Of a stretch of DNA of 64,000 nucleotides, positions 48,810 through 58,785 are shown piece after piece. How positions within the stretch are numbered: the first letter of the stretch is position 1; each line of letters begins with the position of its first letter. The position numbers and the translations under genes were made by a program. A model generated the notes under the pieces. That model made no database searches and had not been told where the DNA came from. It saw nothing but the letters and a program-made list of their open reading frames with translations. The stretch comes from Acinetobacter baumannii (GTDB taxonomy: Bacteria; Pseudomonadota; Gammaproteobacteria; Pseudomonadales; Moraxellaceae), in NCBI RefSeq assembly GCF_016508585.1, contig NZ_JADVOP010000002.1:1-64000 (forward strand), in the 5' to 3' direction.

Positions 48810-49921
48810 ATTCTTAAATTGATTCAAATAATACAATATAAAACAGATCATCATGATTGAGATTTTAAAACGCTTGTATTAAACCTTTATTTTGAATTTT
48901 AAGATTCAATAGATGTCTTTCAAAAATATTTTAAAGAACTGCAATTTGATCAATAGTTGATTGCCGCCGTTATCCCATTGAGCTAAAAAGCAGCTTCAGT
49001 ACCCATAGTGAAAATGCCTGATGATCCATGTAGGAGATTTGATATGGGGAATTTATGCCCAATGAATTTTATATCCTTATATACACAATAGACCATCTTG
49101 AACAGGGAGATATAAACAAAGCACGGCTTTGTTTGCAGTACAAAAATACGGTGAACTAAAGAGAGGTTATGCCTATGCAAATCTATTTAAATTTTAGAAG
49201 TTAAACGTAACAGGAAAAGCTTAATATGATTAAAAATATATTCATTATGATGATTTTATAAATCAAGGGAAAGATATTTTATCGTATGATTTTTTCAGCA
49301 GAGTGATTATGTATCCTTTAAATAAGAAAAAAATTATATTCAGATGGCTTTGATATCTATAAATATAATACAAGTAAATTATCTGGATTTAAAATTTTTA
49401 TTTTAAAAAAATTGAATGGAAAATTAATCCATCCATTCGTTTTTTTATAATTTCAATGACTTTATTTTCTATAATAGATAAGAAGGGAGTATTATGATAT
49501 CAAGGTACTTAAAATAATTTGTATGCTTATAAATATAAAAATGAATTAAACATAACTTTAAAATGAAATTATAAAAGTCGTAGTCAATACATTTTAAATT
49601 GGATAGCAACTACCTTGCAAAACGCTACTCCAGAAATCATAGGTTTGAGCAAACAGAATACAGCATCATTAGGGTAATCGTTTTAAATCTGATTTTGAGC
49701 TTTATAAAATTGAAGTGCAAATACAGTTCAATTTTTAACATTATGCAAGGGTATTACAGAAAATATCCGTACAGATCAGCTTTATGAAACAAAAGAAATC
49801 ATTTGATCCTGTACAAGCCCTAGACAATAATTTTAATATGCTATTGACGGGTGTGATATAGTCAGTTGATCTTTTCAGATTTTAACAGTCTCTGTAATCT
49901 GTGCGGGTATTGGTCAGCGTG
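48810..49921. other. AT-rich gene-poor region with decayed reading frames
   Basis: More than 1.1 kb without a convincing gene. A 34-codon frame at 49055-49159 has GGGGA just before its ATG and a protein-like sequence (HLEQGDINKARLCLQYKN). Near 49310-49450 the reading frame seems to shift between two coding-like stretches. A 62-codon frame lies at 49599-49787. Together these look like remnants of genes under decay. Confidence 0.4.
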
Positions 49922-49999
49922 CTAAATAATCAAAAAATCTGGACGCCAACCTGAACCTAAAGCTTTACGCAGATTAAATAATTCAACTTTAAATAGAAA
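49922..49999 (-). pseudogene. 3' remnant of an efflux outer-membrane factor gene
   Basis: On the minus strand an open frame ends ELFNLRKALGSGWRP followed by a few residues and TAG. The KALG-x-GW pattern is typical for the C-terminus of RND-efflux outer membrane factors (OprM/AdeC-like, LYKALGGGW). Only about 25 codons remain before the frame meets the start of the zinc-ribbon gene on the other strand. Confidence 0.35.
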
Positions 50000-50003
50000 A
50001 AAC

Positions 50004-50861
50004 ATGAAATGTCCTAAATGCAATGCTGAAAATATCAACGAAGCCGTGAAATGTGGGATTTGCGGTACACGGTTAAAACATGCCAAGCAGAGTAATATCT
50101 TTACTGATAGTGCACATGTGGAAGCATCTGTACGCCGGGAAAATAAAAAAACGCCGAATCAATTAAAACCAATCCCTCAGCCTCAGCCGAAATCATTGAC
50201 AGAAACCCTTATGGACAAAAATGTTTCTGCCGAAGAGAAGGCTAGGATTTTCTTGGACTCTTGGCAAGACAAAGCCAAAGATACTTGGGAGGGTACACAG
50301 AATCCGAAGAAAAAGAAAAATTTAAAAATTGTATGGATACTTTTAGCAGTCTTTATGTTTGGTCCAGCTGTTTTAGGTGTGGTGGCAAGTGTAGTGATTC
50401 CCGCCGTGATGTCAGTGATTGGTATTGCAAATGTCGATCATTCTGATGCAGATGAAGCTGCTGAGGCGACGGATGTTGCAACGGCAGCTGCTGAAGGCGT
50501 AAATGTTGATAATGAAATAGATAGCATAAAAAATCAGTTATTTTCTCGCTACAGTGCCGTACAGGAGTTTCAGAAAGATATAGAGAAGTATTATCAGAAA
50601 ACTGGAAAACTCCCTACGCAGTTGAAACAATTAGAACCCTATACTGAAACAGGCTTTAGTGATTATACTTATCAATATTTTGCAGTTGGTGAAAATGGAT
50701 CAATCATTGGTTTATTTCGACTGGAACCAGAAAAAAAGATCTATGCTGTACCCGAAATTCGACAAAAAAAGATTGTAGGGTGGAAGTGTTATAGTATTGG
50801 AATAGATGATGATTTGCTCAAAGACTGCCAATACTTAGATCATGATCCATTTAAATCGTAG
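50004..50861 (+). CDS. zinc-ribbon membrane protein with pilin-like C-terminus
   Basis: A 285-residue protein. Residues 1-22 form a zinc ribbon (cysteines 3, 6, 17 and 20). Residues 40-105 are polar with a proline-rich stretch and end in KKKK. A hydrophobic helix at 107-141 ends LGVVASVVIPAVMSV, similar in pattern to the type IV pilin N-terminal helix. Residues 170-285 contain QKDIEKYYQKTGKLPTQLKQL, typical of pilin-like globular domains. The N-terminus is probably cytoplasmic. No prepilin peptidase site is visible. Followed after six bases by a small membrane protein gene. Function unknown. Confidence 0.65.
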   Translation: MKCPKCNAENINEAVKCGICGTRLKHAKQSNIFTDSAHVEASVRRENKKTPNQLKPIPQPQPKSLTETLMDKNVSAEEKARIFLDSWQDKAKDTWEGTQNPKKKKNLKIVWILLAVFMFGPAVLGVVASVVIPAVMSVIGIANVDHSDADEAAEATDVATAAAEGVNVDNEIDSIKNQLFSRYSAVQEFQKDIEKYYQKTGKLPTQLKQLEPYTETGFSDYTYQYFAVGENGSIIGLFRLEPEKKIYAVPEIRQKKIVGWKCYSIGIDDDLLKDCQYLDHDPFKS

Positions 50862-50867
50862 TTTATT

Positions 50868-51224
50868 ATGAGCACAATCAAAAATACTGAACATCCAATG
50901 TTTGGCAGAATTTACATTTTTATTGTCTGCCTTTTTGCTTTAGTGATCGGTTTACCGTTATTTTTTAAAATGCAACATTCTATGTGGATGCAGGGCTTGC
51001 TGGCATATGGTTTTTTATTGCTCTTGATTGGATTTGTTCTCTATCATCTGGCATTTATCTATCGTGCAGACGATACCGATGTTCAAATGTGGATGGATCA
51101 ATATGTTTTAAATGAGCCGACTTATTTACATCATGTGATTTTTCATTTTGTATTTTTTATGAGTTTAATGATCATTACACACTTTGTCTTTGTATTTTAT
51201 AAATTATTTAGAACGACAGACTAA
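50868..51224 (+). CDS. small membrane protein
   Basis: A 118-residue protein with three hydrophobic helices at about 13-30, 40-64 and 92-113. It follows the zinc-ribbon gene by six bases, so the two are likely cotranscribed and may work together. No family recognised. Confidence 0.6.
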   Translation: MSTIKNTEHPMFGRIYIFIVCLFALVIGLPLFFKMQHSMWMQGLLAYGFLLLLIGFVLYHLAFIYRADDTDVQMWMDQYVLNEPTYLHHVIFHFVFFMSLMIITHFVFVFYKLFRTTD

Positions 51225-51635
51225 CAGATTAAATGATGATGGATCCGGTCACCTGTCACATCAGTTCACTTGAAAATTAGTTGAATGAGAGATGGGCGTT
51301 AGACGGGTTTCGCGACAAGTGATTTGGTCTTAATACAGCAAATATAACTGAGATCAGTGATTTAAATATCGAAGTGTCTGATGGTAAGTGTTTTGTTGTT
51401 CTACTGCCGATTTTACCGGCTTTTTAAATCTCAAAAAAAACTGAAATTTGCTTAAAAATACTACAAAAAATCATGATTATAGTACGGATGGATTGGCACA
51501 AAAGCAATAGAATTTATGCTATACTGTACGACTGAATTTTACATTTTGGCTCAACTTTTTTTGAGCTAAATTTTGACTAGCTAGATGATATAAATGAACA
51601 GCAGCAATGAGTGCTGTTCGTAATAAGGAGTATGC
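51225..51635. other. gyrA upstream region
   Basis: About 410 bases without a gene. It holds an extended -10 promoter (51517-51525) and a leader hairpin, GCTCAA at 51549-51554 pairing with TTGAGC at 51561-51566. Confidence 0.45.
51517..51525 (+). promoter_or_regulatory. candidate gyrA promoter (extended -10)
   Basis: TGCTATACT is an extended -10 element. TTGGCA at 51493-51498 is a possible -35 but spaced 21 bases away. Transcription would start near 51532, about 100 bases before gyrA. Confidence 0.5.
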
Positions 51636-54600
51636 ATGAGCGTATCGGAAACTAGACCGATTGCCATTGAGGATGAACTAAAAAGCTCATATCTCGATTA
51701 TGCCATGAGTGTTATTGTATCTCGTGCATTACCAGACGTGAGAGACGGCTTAAAGCCGGTTCATCGTCGTGTGCTGTTCGCTATGCACGAGTTAGGCAAT
51801 GATTATAACAAAGCTTATAAAAAATCGGCACGTGTTGTTGGTGATGTAATCGGTAAATATCACCCACATGGTGACTCTGCCGTATATGAAACCATTGTTC
51901 GTATGGCGCAAGACTTTAGCTTACGTTATCAATTGGTTGATGGTCAGGGGAACTTCGGTTCTGTCGACGGTGACAGTGCAGCAGCAATGCGTTATACCGA
52001 AGTACGTATGCGCAAATTAACCCATGAAATGCTGGCTGACCTAGAGAAAGATACAGTTGAATGGGAAGATAACTATGATGGATCTGAGCGTATCCCTCAA
52101 GTTATGCCTACCCGTATTCCCAACTTATTGATCAATGGTGTAACAGGTATTGCTGTGGGTATGGCGACCAACATGGCGCCACACAACATAACCGAAGTTA
52201 TCAATGCTTGTTTGGCATATGCGAACAATCCCAATATCTCTGTTGAAGGCTTAATGGAACATGTGACTGGTCCAGACTTTCCTACGGGAGGGATTATTTA
52301 TGGTAAATCAGGAATTGTAGATGCTTACCGCACAGGTAAGGGGCGTTTACATATTCGCGGTAAATATCATTTTGAAGAAGATCAGAAAACAGGTCGCACC
52401 ACAATCGTATTTACTGAAATTCCTTATCAGGTCAATAAAGCAAAAACCATTGAGCGTATTGCTGAATTGGTTAAAGAGAAAAAACTTGAAGGAATTTCAG
52501 AACTCCGTGATGAATCGGATAAAGAAGGGATGCGTATCGCGATTGATTTAAAGCGTGGAGAAAATGCTGAAGTCATCGTCAATAATTTATTCCTCAATAC
52601 GCAATTAGAAAACTCATTCAGCATCAACATGGTCTGCCTCGATAATGGTCAGCCTAAATTGATGAACTTAAAGGATATTGTTGCGGCATTTATTCGTCAC
52701 CGTCAAGAAGTAGTGACCCGCCGCACCATGTTTGAATTACGCAAAGCACGTGAACGTGGTCATATCTTGGAAGGTTTGACAGTTGCTTTAGCCAATATTG
52801 ATGAAATTATTGAAACCATTAAAACTTCTGCAAATCCTACAGAAGCACGTGAACGTTTACTTGCGGGTGAATGGGCAGGTGGCAATGTTGTTGCGTTGCT
52901 GGAAAAAGCGGGAGCAATTTCGGTTCGCCCGGATGAAATTGAAGGTGAAGATCCAAATCGTCCATTTGGTTTAGAGGGTTTGGTTTACCGTTTGTCTCCA
53001 GCTCAGGTTGGTGCAATTCTAGAATTGCGCTTGCATCGTTTAACAGGTCTTGAACAAGACAAATTGCAAGCAGAATATTCTGAGATTTTGGCTCAAATTG
53101 CTGAACTTACTGCAATTTTAAATGACTTCAATTTGTTGATGGGTGTGATCAAAGAAGAGTTGGCTTTGATTCTTCAACAATATGGTGACGGTCGTCGTAC
53201 TGAGATTGTTGAATCCCGTATCGATTTCTCTCGCGAAGATTTGATTCCTGAAGAACAAGTGGTATTGACTGTTTCTAAGTCTGGCTATGCAAAAACTCAA
53301 CCTTTGTCTGACTATGCTGCGCAACGCCGTGGTGGACGTGGTAAGTCTGCTACGACGATGAAAGAAGACGATTATATTCAGCACTTAATTGTAACTTCAA
53401 ACCATGCAACAGTGCTGTGCTTTACCAATGTTGGTAAAGTATATCGCTTAAAAGTATTTGAAGTACCGCAAGCATCTCGTGGTGCAAAAGGTCGCCCAAT
53501 GGTGAACTTACTGCCATTGGATGCTGATGAAACGATTACAGCTATTCTTCCAGTGATTGATGCACCGAAGAAATTTACAGAACGCTTAACTGAATTTAGA
53601 AGCTTCGTGCGCACAAATGTTGCGAAGCTACGTGAAAATACCATTATCGATTCGCACTATGAAGCTCTAAAATCTGCATTTGCTGAATTAGGTGAAAATC
53701 CAGATGATTTATCAGATGCATTACGTAAGCAACTGAAAGAAATTGGATTGGAGTTATCTGCTTCGGATCTGGATGATGAGTTGATTGCTGAGTTCGCTGA
53801 ACGTGTGGAAAGTGTGCGTAAAAACTTCTATGTATTTATGGCAACGGCATCAGGTACAGTAAAACGTGTAGAACTAGAGCAGTTTGGTAATGTCCGTTCA
53901 AATGGCTTGCGTGCGATTGAGTTGAAAGAAGAAGATACACTTATTGGTGTCGCAATTACCGATGGTGAACAGCAAATTATGTTGTTCTCAAATGAAGGTA
54001 AGGCAATTCGTTTCTCTGAAACTGATGCACGTGTAATGGGACGTACTGCGAAAGGTGTTCGTGGTATGCGCGTTACCCTGGCGGCAGCTCAGGCTGAAGA
54101 TGATACGGAAACTGATGTGGATTCAGATGATGAAGATTCTTCAGACTCTAACATTGTCAGTCGTATTGTTTCGCTAGTTGTTGTTCCTGAAACTGGTGAA
54201 GTACTCTGCGCATCTGAAAATGGTTATGGTAAACGTACACCAGTAGATGATTTCCCAACCAAGAAACGTGGTGGTAAAGGGGTTATTGCCATCAAGACAT
54301 CTGAGCGTAATGGTGAATTGGTTGGAGCGGTTGCAATTGATGAATCTAAAGAATTAATGCTGATTTCCGATGGTGGTACTTTGGTTCGTACACGTGCCTC
54401 AGAAGTCGCAAGAACAGGGCGTAATGCACAAGGCGTACGTTTGATTCGTTTAGGTAATGAAGAAGTCTTGGTCGGTGTGGTTGCTGTCGAAGCTGTCGAA
54501 GCCGATGATGAAATTGTCGGGCAATTGGACGCGATCGAGGGTGACGCCGTTTTAGAGTCGGTGGATTTAATTGATTCTGAAAAATTAGTCGATGATGAAA

Positions 54601-54653
54601 CCATCATGGATGAGGGTGAAACTGCATCTGATGAAGGCTCTTCTGAAGAATAA
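51636..54653 (+). CDS. gyrA: DNA gyrase subunit A
   Basis: A 1005-residue type II topoisomerase subunit. Catalytic Y120 in AMRYTE; the quinolone-resistance region reads [10 protein letters not shown] with S81 and E85, the susceptible state in Acinetobacter numbering. The GyrA box QRRGGRG opens the C-terminal DNA-wrapping domain. Compared with E. coli GyrA (875), residues about 641-728 are an extra, charged helical insertion between ILPV and VFMAT of the C-terminal domain. A further acidic insertion ([17 protein letters not shown]) and a long acidic tail are present. AAGGAG stands before the ATG. Confidence 0.97.
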   Translation: MSVSETRPIAIEDELKSSYLDYAMSVIVSRALPDVRDGLKPVHRRVLFAMHELGNDYNKAYKKSARVVGDVIGKYHPHGDSAVYETIVRMAQDFSLRYQLVDGQGNFGSVDGDSAAAMRYTEVRMRKLTHEMLADLEKDTVEWEDNYDGSERIPQVMPTRIPNLLINGVTGIAVGMATNMAPHNITEVINACLAYANNPNISVEGLMEHVTGPDFPTGGIIYGKSGIVDAYRTGKGRLHIRGKYHFEEDQKTGRTTIVFTEIPYQVNKAKTIERIAELVKEKKLEGISELRDESDKEGMRIAIDLKRGENAEVIVNNLFLNTQLENSFSINMVCLDNGQPKLMNLKDIVAAFIRHRQEVVTRRTMFELRKARERGHILEGLTVALANIDEIIETIKTSANPTEARERLLAGEWAGGNVVALLEKAGAISVRPDEIEGEDPNRPFGLEGLVYRLSPAQVGAILELRLHRLTGLEQDKLQAEYSEILAQIAELTAILNDFNLLMGVIKEELALILQQYGDGRRTEIVESRIDFSREDLIPEEQVVLTVSKSGYAKTQPLSDYAAQRRGGRGKSATTMKEDDYIQHLIVTSNHATVLCFTNVGKVYRLKVFEVPQASRGAKGRPMVNLLPLDADETITAILPVIDAPKKFTERLTEFRSFVRTNVAKLRENTIIDSHYEALKSAFAELGENPDDLSDALRKQLKEIGLELSASDLDDELIAEFAERVESVRKNFYVFMATASGTVKRVELEQFGNVRSNGLRAIELKEEDTLIGVAITDGEQQIMLFSNEGKAIRFSETDARVMGRTAKGVRGMRVTLAAAQAEDDTETDVDSDDEDSSDSNIVSRIVSLVVVPETGEVLCASENGYGKRTPVDDFPTKKRGGKGVIAIKTSERNGELVGAVAIDESKELMLISDGGTLVRTRASEVARTGRNAQGVRLIRLGNEEVLVGVVAVEAVEADDEIVGQLDAIEGDAVLESVDLIDSEKLVDDETIMDEGETASDEGSSEE

Positions 54654-54667
54654 TTATGTGTGTAAAT

Positions 54668-54692
54668 AAAAGGGCGCTTAGGCGTCCTTTTT
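54668..54692 (+). terminator. gyrA terminator
   Basis: AAAGGGCGC pairs with GCGTCCTTT (one wobble) around TTAG, followed by T residues. Confidence 0.8.
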
Positions 54693-54736
54693 ATCAGATA
54701 AAAATTAAGAAAAGTTATTGTTGAGTACATTGAATA

Positions 54737-55222
54737 ATGAAAAATCTATATAAACTTCTTTTGATGAGCATTGTTGTGCTGTTGGGTGCGTGTGATCAAA
54801 TTAAAAAACTTGGTGATGAAAAAAAGCAGGAATTTGTAGAGAAGCTTGAACAGCAAATGCAAGAAAAAACACGCGATTTAACCGAGCAAGAAGAACTGAA
54901 TGCTGAGGCGCTTTATATTGCGATTCGGGACAAAGACTTGGCGATAATAGAAAAATTACTCGAACCTAAAGCTTATCAAGAGATGCAGAATGATGAAACA
55001 GCGCTTTTAGAGTTATCCAGTTATATTCCTTACTATGATCCTTTATTGAAAAAAGAGCGGATTTCATTTGGCAATCAGTATTATGTCGGAGAAGGGCATT
55101 TTGTTATAGCCACTTATCTCTATGATTATGGTAAATCTCAAAATCGCTATACGGTTACGTTTAGAGCAGATCAGACCCAACAGAATATTGCTGGTATCAA
55201 TATACATAAGACTTTTTATTGA
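54737..55222 (+). CDS. lipoprotein of unknown function
   Basis: A 161-residue lipoprotein with lipobox LGAC near residue 19. Residues 22-55 form a highly charged, probably coiled-coil helix (KKQEFVEKLEQQMQEKTRDL). The second half is alpha/beta with many tyrosines. No family recognised. It lies between gyrA and a large membrane protein, both on the same strand. Confidence 0.65.
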   Translation: MKNLYKLLLMSIVVLLGACDQIKKLGDEKKQEFVEKLEQQMQEKTRDLTEQEELNAEALYIAIRDKDLAIIEKLLEPKAYQEMQNDETALLELSSYIPYYDPLLKKERISFGNQYYVGEGHFVIATYLYDYGKSQNRYTVTFRADQTQQNIAGINIHKTFY

Positions 55223-55301
55223 TTCAGAATTAAATTCAAATGGTTAGTTTAATGATATTTTCAATCAAATTTATAGAAATTTAACAATAAAGGTCACAGG
55301 T

Positions 55302-56606
55302 TTGGAAAAGTTAGCGATGCGTTGTGTCGAAGGAACGGTAGAGACAACGTCATATGATAAAAATACTCAACAATTACGCTTGGTAATTGACCAAATTAAT
55401 TATACATTCCCATTAAAAAGTGATTTCTATTTTAAGGTAGGTGATCATGTCAGAATTATTTTTCATGGAAAACATGATGAAATAGACGCAGTGCTTAAAT
55501 TAGATAATGGGTTGCTGTATTTGAATCATGCAATCTATCAGGTTAATTCTAAAAAACTATCAAATCAGTTGTATAAAATATGGTTTTCTACGTTTTGGAT
55601 CATCTTAATTTTTGTTTTGGAATTGGGGATTTATCAATTGGTGATGGACAGTACAATCTATTATTTTGATATTTTCCAATACGTTTTCGGTATTTGTTGC
55701 TTATCTATACTGCTGACTTGCTTTTATATTGTTCATCGTCTAATTAATCCTCCATATCAATATGCAGATCAAGTATTTAAATTGCTGCAATTACCTCGTT
55801 TAGAACAACAACAACTCCAATATTTCAGGATGACAAACTCATATTTTGAAGTTATTCCAGATCTTTATTTTATGGAATTTGTACTGAATATTTCTAAAAA
55901 GCATAATTTAATTCAATCCCAAGCATTGCTGGAAAGAATGTGCAATGAGCGAAACAGTGAAAATTTGACAGAATTTCAAGTGCTCAGGTTTAAATTACAA
56001 GCTCAAAAAGGCACGATTGGAAATATTCAATCCCAAAAAATTCCTCTGTCAGCAAAAGATACTGATCCATTTTTTGAGGTTAGGGCAACATTAAATGGCT
56101 TGCCGATTTATGGTTATTTTGATGAGTTTTATGTCAAGAATGGGCAAAATGTTGATGTGGTTTTAACAGAATTTCCAGATGAAAAAGGCTATTATATTTG
56201 GTATTTATATGACCAAAAGCGGTATTTATACTTAGATGAAGATCAACCTACAACCCTCAGTCAACATCATGGATGGACTGAATGTGTGATCATGATCATT
56301 GTGATGGCTGCAGTCTTATTTTTTATCTGGTTGTTTTTTGCTTTGATTGTTGACTTTGTCTTTTTTAGCTATCTATATTTTGCAATCATGCTGTTGGTCA
56401 TCCTGTATCAAGTAGCCTTAGTTTTTTATAAACGCAAATTTGATACTGAGGCTAAAGTGGAGTTTTATATTTATAATCAGATCACAGCATTGATCAAGCC
56501 TCCCAAAAATATTTATCTATCGGACTTAATTTTATACAAAATTGATCGAGATGAAGCGTTCGAAACCAAGAGTAGAACCGGATATGACCTTACCCTTAAA
56601 CCATAG
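55302..56606 (+). CDS. membrane protein of unknown function
   Basis: A 434-residue protein starting at TTG 55302 (AAAGG eight bases upstream); an ATG at 55317 is the alternative. An N-terminal beta-rich domain (about 5-80) precedes two helices at 95-117 and 125-150. A cytoplasmic or periplasmic central domain follows, then two more helices at about 325-375. The central part repeats features of the N-terminal beta domain (FEVRATLNGLPIYGYF, KNGQNVDVVLTEF). Function unknown. Confidence 0.6.
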   Translation: MEKLAMRCVEGTVETTSYDKNTQQLRLVIDQINYTFPLKSDFYFKVGDHVRIIFHGKHDEIDAVLKLDNGLLYLNHAIYQVNSKKLSNQLYKIWFSTFWIILIFVLELGIYQLVMDSTIYYFDIFQYVFGICCLSILLTCFYIVHRLINPPYQYADQVFKLLQLPRLEQQQLQYFRMTNSYFEVIPDLYFMEFVLNISKKHNLIQSQALLERMCNERNSENLTEFQVLRFKLQAQKGTIGNIQSQKIPLSAKDTDPFFEVRATLNGLPIYGYFDEFYVKNGQNVDVVLTEFPDEKGYYIWYLYDQKRYLYLDEDQPTTLSQHHGWTECVIMIIVMAAVLFFIWLFFALIVDFVFFSYLYFAIMLLVILYQVALVFYKRKFDTEAKVEFYIYNQITALIKPPKNIYLSDLILYKIDRDEAFETKSRTGYDLTLKP

Positions 56607-56657
56607 TCTCATGGTCTATTAAAAACAAACAAATCAGTTTTGATATGGAGTGTGCCT

Positions 56658-56975
56658 ATGCTTAAACTTATATATTATGTTCCAGAATCCCATTTGGAGA
56701 TCACCAAGCAAGCAATTTTTGATGCGGGTGCAGGAGGGATCGGAGACTATGAACATTGCGCATGGCAAGTTTTAGGCATGGGACAATTTAAACCGGTAAA
56801 GGGTGCAACGCCATTTATAGGTGAGTTAGATCATTTAGAGCAACTGCCTGAATGGCGTGTAGAAACCATCGTTCCAGAACTAAAAGCAAGATCTGTGGCA
56901 AAAGCTTTGAAAGCCAGTCATCCTTATGAAGAACCTGCTTTTGAATTTATCCAAATGATTGATATTGAAATATAA
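56658..56975 (+). CDS. YqfO/NIF3-associated small domain protein
   Basis: A 105-residue protein matching the stand-alone CutA-like domain inserted in NIF3/YqfO proteins: YYVPESHLE, GAGGIGDYEHCAWQ, GMGQFKP and SHPYEEPAFE. Such proteins are thought to bind metal, but their role is unknown. ATGGAG stands seven bases before the chosen ATG 56658; earlier in-frame starts lie too close to it. Confidence 0.8.
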   Translation: MLKLIYYVPESHLEITKQAIFDAGAGGIGDYEHCAWQVLGMGQFKPVKGATPFIGELDHLEQLPEWRVETIVPELKARSVAKALKASHPYEEPAFEFIQMIDIEI

Positions 56976-57023
56976 GCAAAATGCATCCGCTCTTTGAAAA
57001 AGCGGATAATTAGACATTTAAAA

Positions 57024-57785
57024 TCAAACTTTTCGAATGAATAAATCACGATCGAAACGGTATTGCGGGAAAAACACACCATCTTCAGCGCGTTCGCCCG
57101 CACTGATGACCATGATTGGAAATTCTTTATGACCTAAGTTGAGAATTTTACGGACTAAAGGCTCATCAAAGCCTTCCATCATACAACTATCAAAACCATA
57201 AGCGCGTAAAGCAAGTACCAGATTTTCACATGCCAAAGCTGTGGTTTTACTCGCCCAAAGTTGTGCATCCGCAGGGTTGAATGCTGTGACAGGAAGCTGT
57301 TTATCTAAAGTTCGTGCAACTTTAAAAGCCACTTTTTTAAAGTTGCCGAGTGCATTGAGATAACCTGTTTTATAGTTATAGGCGATAAACTTATAATATT
57401 GCTTTACTGCTCTTGGCGCTTCTGGGAACGGGAAATCGCTTAGATTTTTTTTCGCCATTTCATCAATACGGTCTATTCGAGCTACACAGACGATTAATTC
57501 AGCCGCAGTTTTAGCTGACAATTGATTCAGGCATGCTTTAACCAGCTGTTTCTTTTTTGATTCAGATTGAACCACATAGAAAGTCCAAGGCTGTAAGTTA
57601 GATGAATTTGGTGCAAGAAGTGCCAAATCTAAACATGCATCTAAAACTTCCGCGGGGATCTGCTTTTCAGTGAATTTACGAACCGAACGACGGCTTTCGA
57701 TGACTTTACGAAAATTTTCAATATCGATATCTTGTGGAGCAGGTTCGTAATAACGTTTTTTGGGGGTTGAAGAATCTTGAGACAT
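57024..57785 (-). CDS. nitroreductase family protein
   Basis: A 253-residue FMN flavoprotein: ESRRSVRKFTEKQIP N-terminal motif, LLAPNSSNLQPW, and GFDSCMMEGFDEP near the end. It reduces nitro- or quinone-type substrates with NAD(P)H; the natural substrate is unknown. The ATG 57785 is chosen; a longer frame to 57845 would run into the upstream terminator. Confidence 0.85.
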   Translation of the reverse strand: MSQDSSTPKKRYYEPAPQDIDIENFRKVIESRRSVRKFTEKQIPAEVLDACLDLALLAPNSSNLQPWTFYVVQSESKKKQLVKACLNQLSAKTAAELIVCVARIDRIDEMAKKNLSDFPFPEAPRAVKQYYKFIAYNYKTGYLNALGNFKKVAFKVARTLDKQLPVTAFNPADAQLWASKTTALACENLVLALRAYGFDSCMMEGFDEPLVRKILNLGHKEFPIMVISAGERAEDGVFFPQYRFDRDLFIRKV

Positions 57786-57833
57786 AATATTTTTACTTCG
57801 TGTTGAATGGCACAATTTTAGTGAATCAGAAAT

Positions 57834-57872
57834 AAAAAAAACCACTGAATATTTGTAATGCAGTGGTTTTTG
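57834..57872 (-). terminator. terminator after enoyl-CoA hydratase gene
   Basis: On the minus strand AAAAACCACTG pairs with CAGTGGTTTTT, followed by a T run. It ends the hydratase transcript just before the nitroreductase gene. Confidence 0.88.
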
Positions 57873-57883
57873 AACGAAATTAA

Positions 57884-58684
57884 TTAGTTGAACTGTGAAA
57901 AGTTTGGCTTCCGCTTTTGCATAAATGCGGCAACAGCTTCCGCCATTTCTGGTGATTTTACACGTTGCATAAAGATGACAGCCTCATCATCTACACATTG
58001 AATAATTTCTTCAAGATTGTGTTTCATTAATGCTTTGGTCTGTTTGATTGAAGCTAATGGAAGTGCGGCAAGCGTTTGAGCTTGATGCAATGCATGACCA
58101 TAAACATCGTCTTCAATACTGTTGATCAGCCCAGCATTTAAAGCTTTTTCACTGTTAAATTTTTGTGCAGTTAACAAGAGTTCAGCTGCCTTGTGGTAGC
58201 CTGCTTGCTGAATTAAAAGTTTGCTGGAAGCACCTTCAGGTGATAGCCCTAAGCTAACAAACGGAATCTGGAACAAAGCAGTATTGTCTGCATAAACCAA
58301 ATCTGCATGTAAAAGAATCGTTACGCCGATCCCGATTGCAACACCGCGTACTGCACAAATTAAGGGTTTGGATAAGCGCGCAGCGGATTTAAGTAAAATA
58401 AAAGGGGGACCATCTCCTTCTTTACCTTCTAGGGGTTGTTGAATGAAAGCCATAAAGTCTTTCATGTCATTGCCTGCACTAAAGTCAGCATCGGCACCAC
58501 GTAAAATGACCACACGTACATCGCTGTCTTGATCTGCTTCATCGAGTGCTTTGGCAATCCACAGATAGAGTTCGCCATACAGGGCATTTTTAGCTTCAGG
58601 TCGATTAATTGCTAAAGTCAGTACACCATTTTCTAAATTTGCGTTTAAATGTTGATGCGGTTGTTGAATACAACTGAGTGTCAT
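57884..58684 (-). CDS. enoyl-CoA hydratase/isomerase family protein
   Basis: A 266-residue crotonase-fold enzyme. The oxyanion-hole motifs are GADADFSAGNDMKDF and AVRGVAIGIGVT; ALNAGLINSI and QTKALMKHNLEE follow. The usual catalytic glutamates are not clearly placed (SLGLSPEGAS), so it may be an isomerase or hydrolase rather than a hydratase. Its start codon is near GGATAG. Single gene. Confidence 0.82.
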   Translation of the reverse strand: MTLSCIQQPHQHLNANLENGVLTLAINRPEAKNALYGELYLWIAKALDEADQDSDVRVVILRGADADFSAGNDMKDFMAFIQQPLEGKEGDGPPFILLKSAARLSKPLICAVRGVAIGIGVTILLHADLVYADNTALFQIPFVSLGLSPEGASSKLLIQQAGYHKAAELLLTAQKFNSEKALNAGLINSIEDDVYGHALHQAQTLAALPLASIKQTKALMKHNLEEIIQCVDDEAVIFMQRVKSPEMAEAVAAFMQKRKPNFSQFN

Positions 58685-58785
58685 CGTACTATCCTTGCTT
58701 TAAAATTTAATTGGATTTTATGCTCTCATTATGTCGCATATTTGAATTTATGTTGCAACTGATGAGTTCATAAAAAATTTGCTTT

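Noticed and set aside
48983..49180. 65-codon minus frame after etfA
   Set aside because: No ribosome binding site; the other strand here has a better-looking short frame with GGGGA before its ATG.
49599..49787. 62-codon plus frame
   Set aside because: Looks like a chance frame or decayed remnant; no start signals.
54224..54730. 168-codon minus frame over the gyrA 3' end
   Set aside because: Serine/threonine-rich composition is the antisense image of the acidic gyrA tail, and the frame begins in the terminator region.
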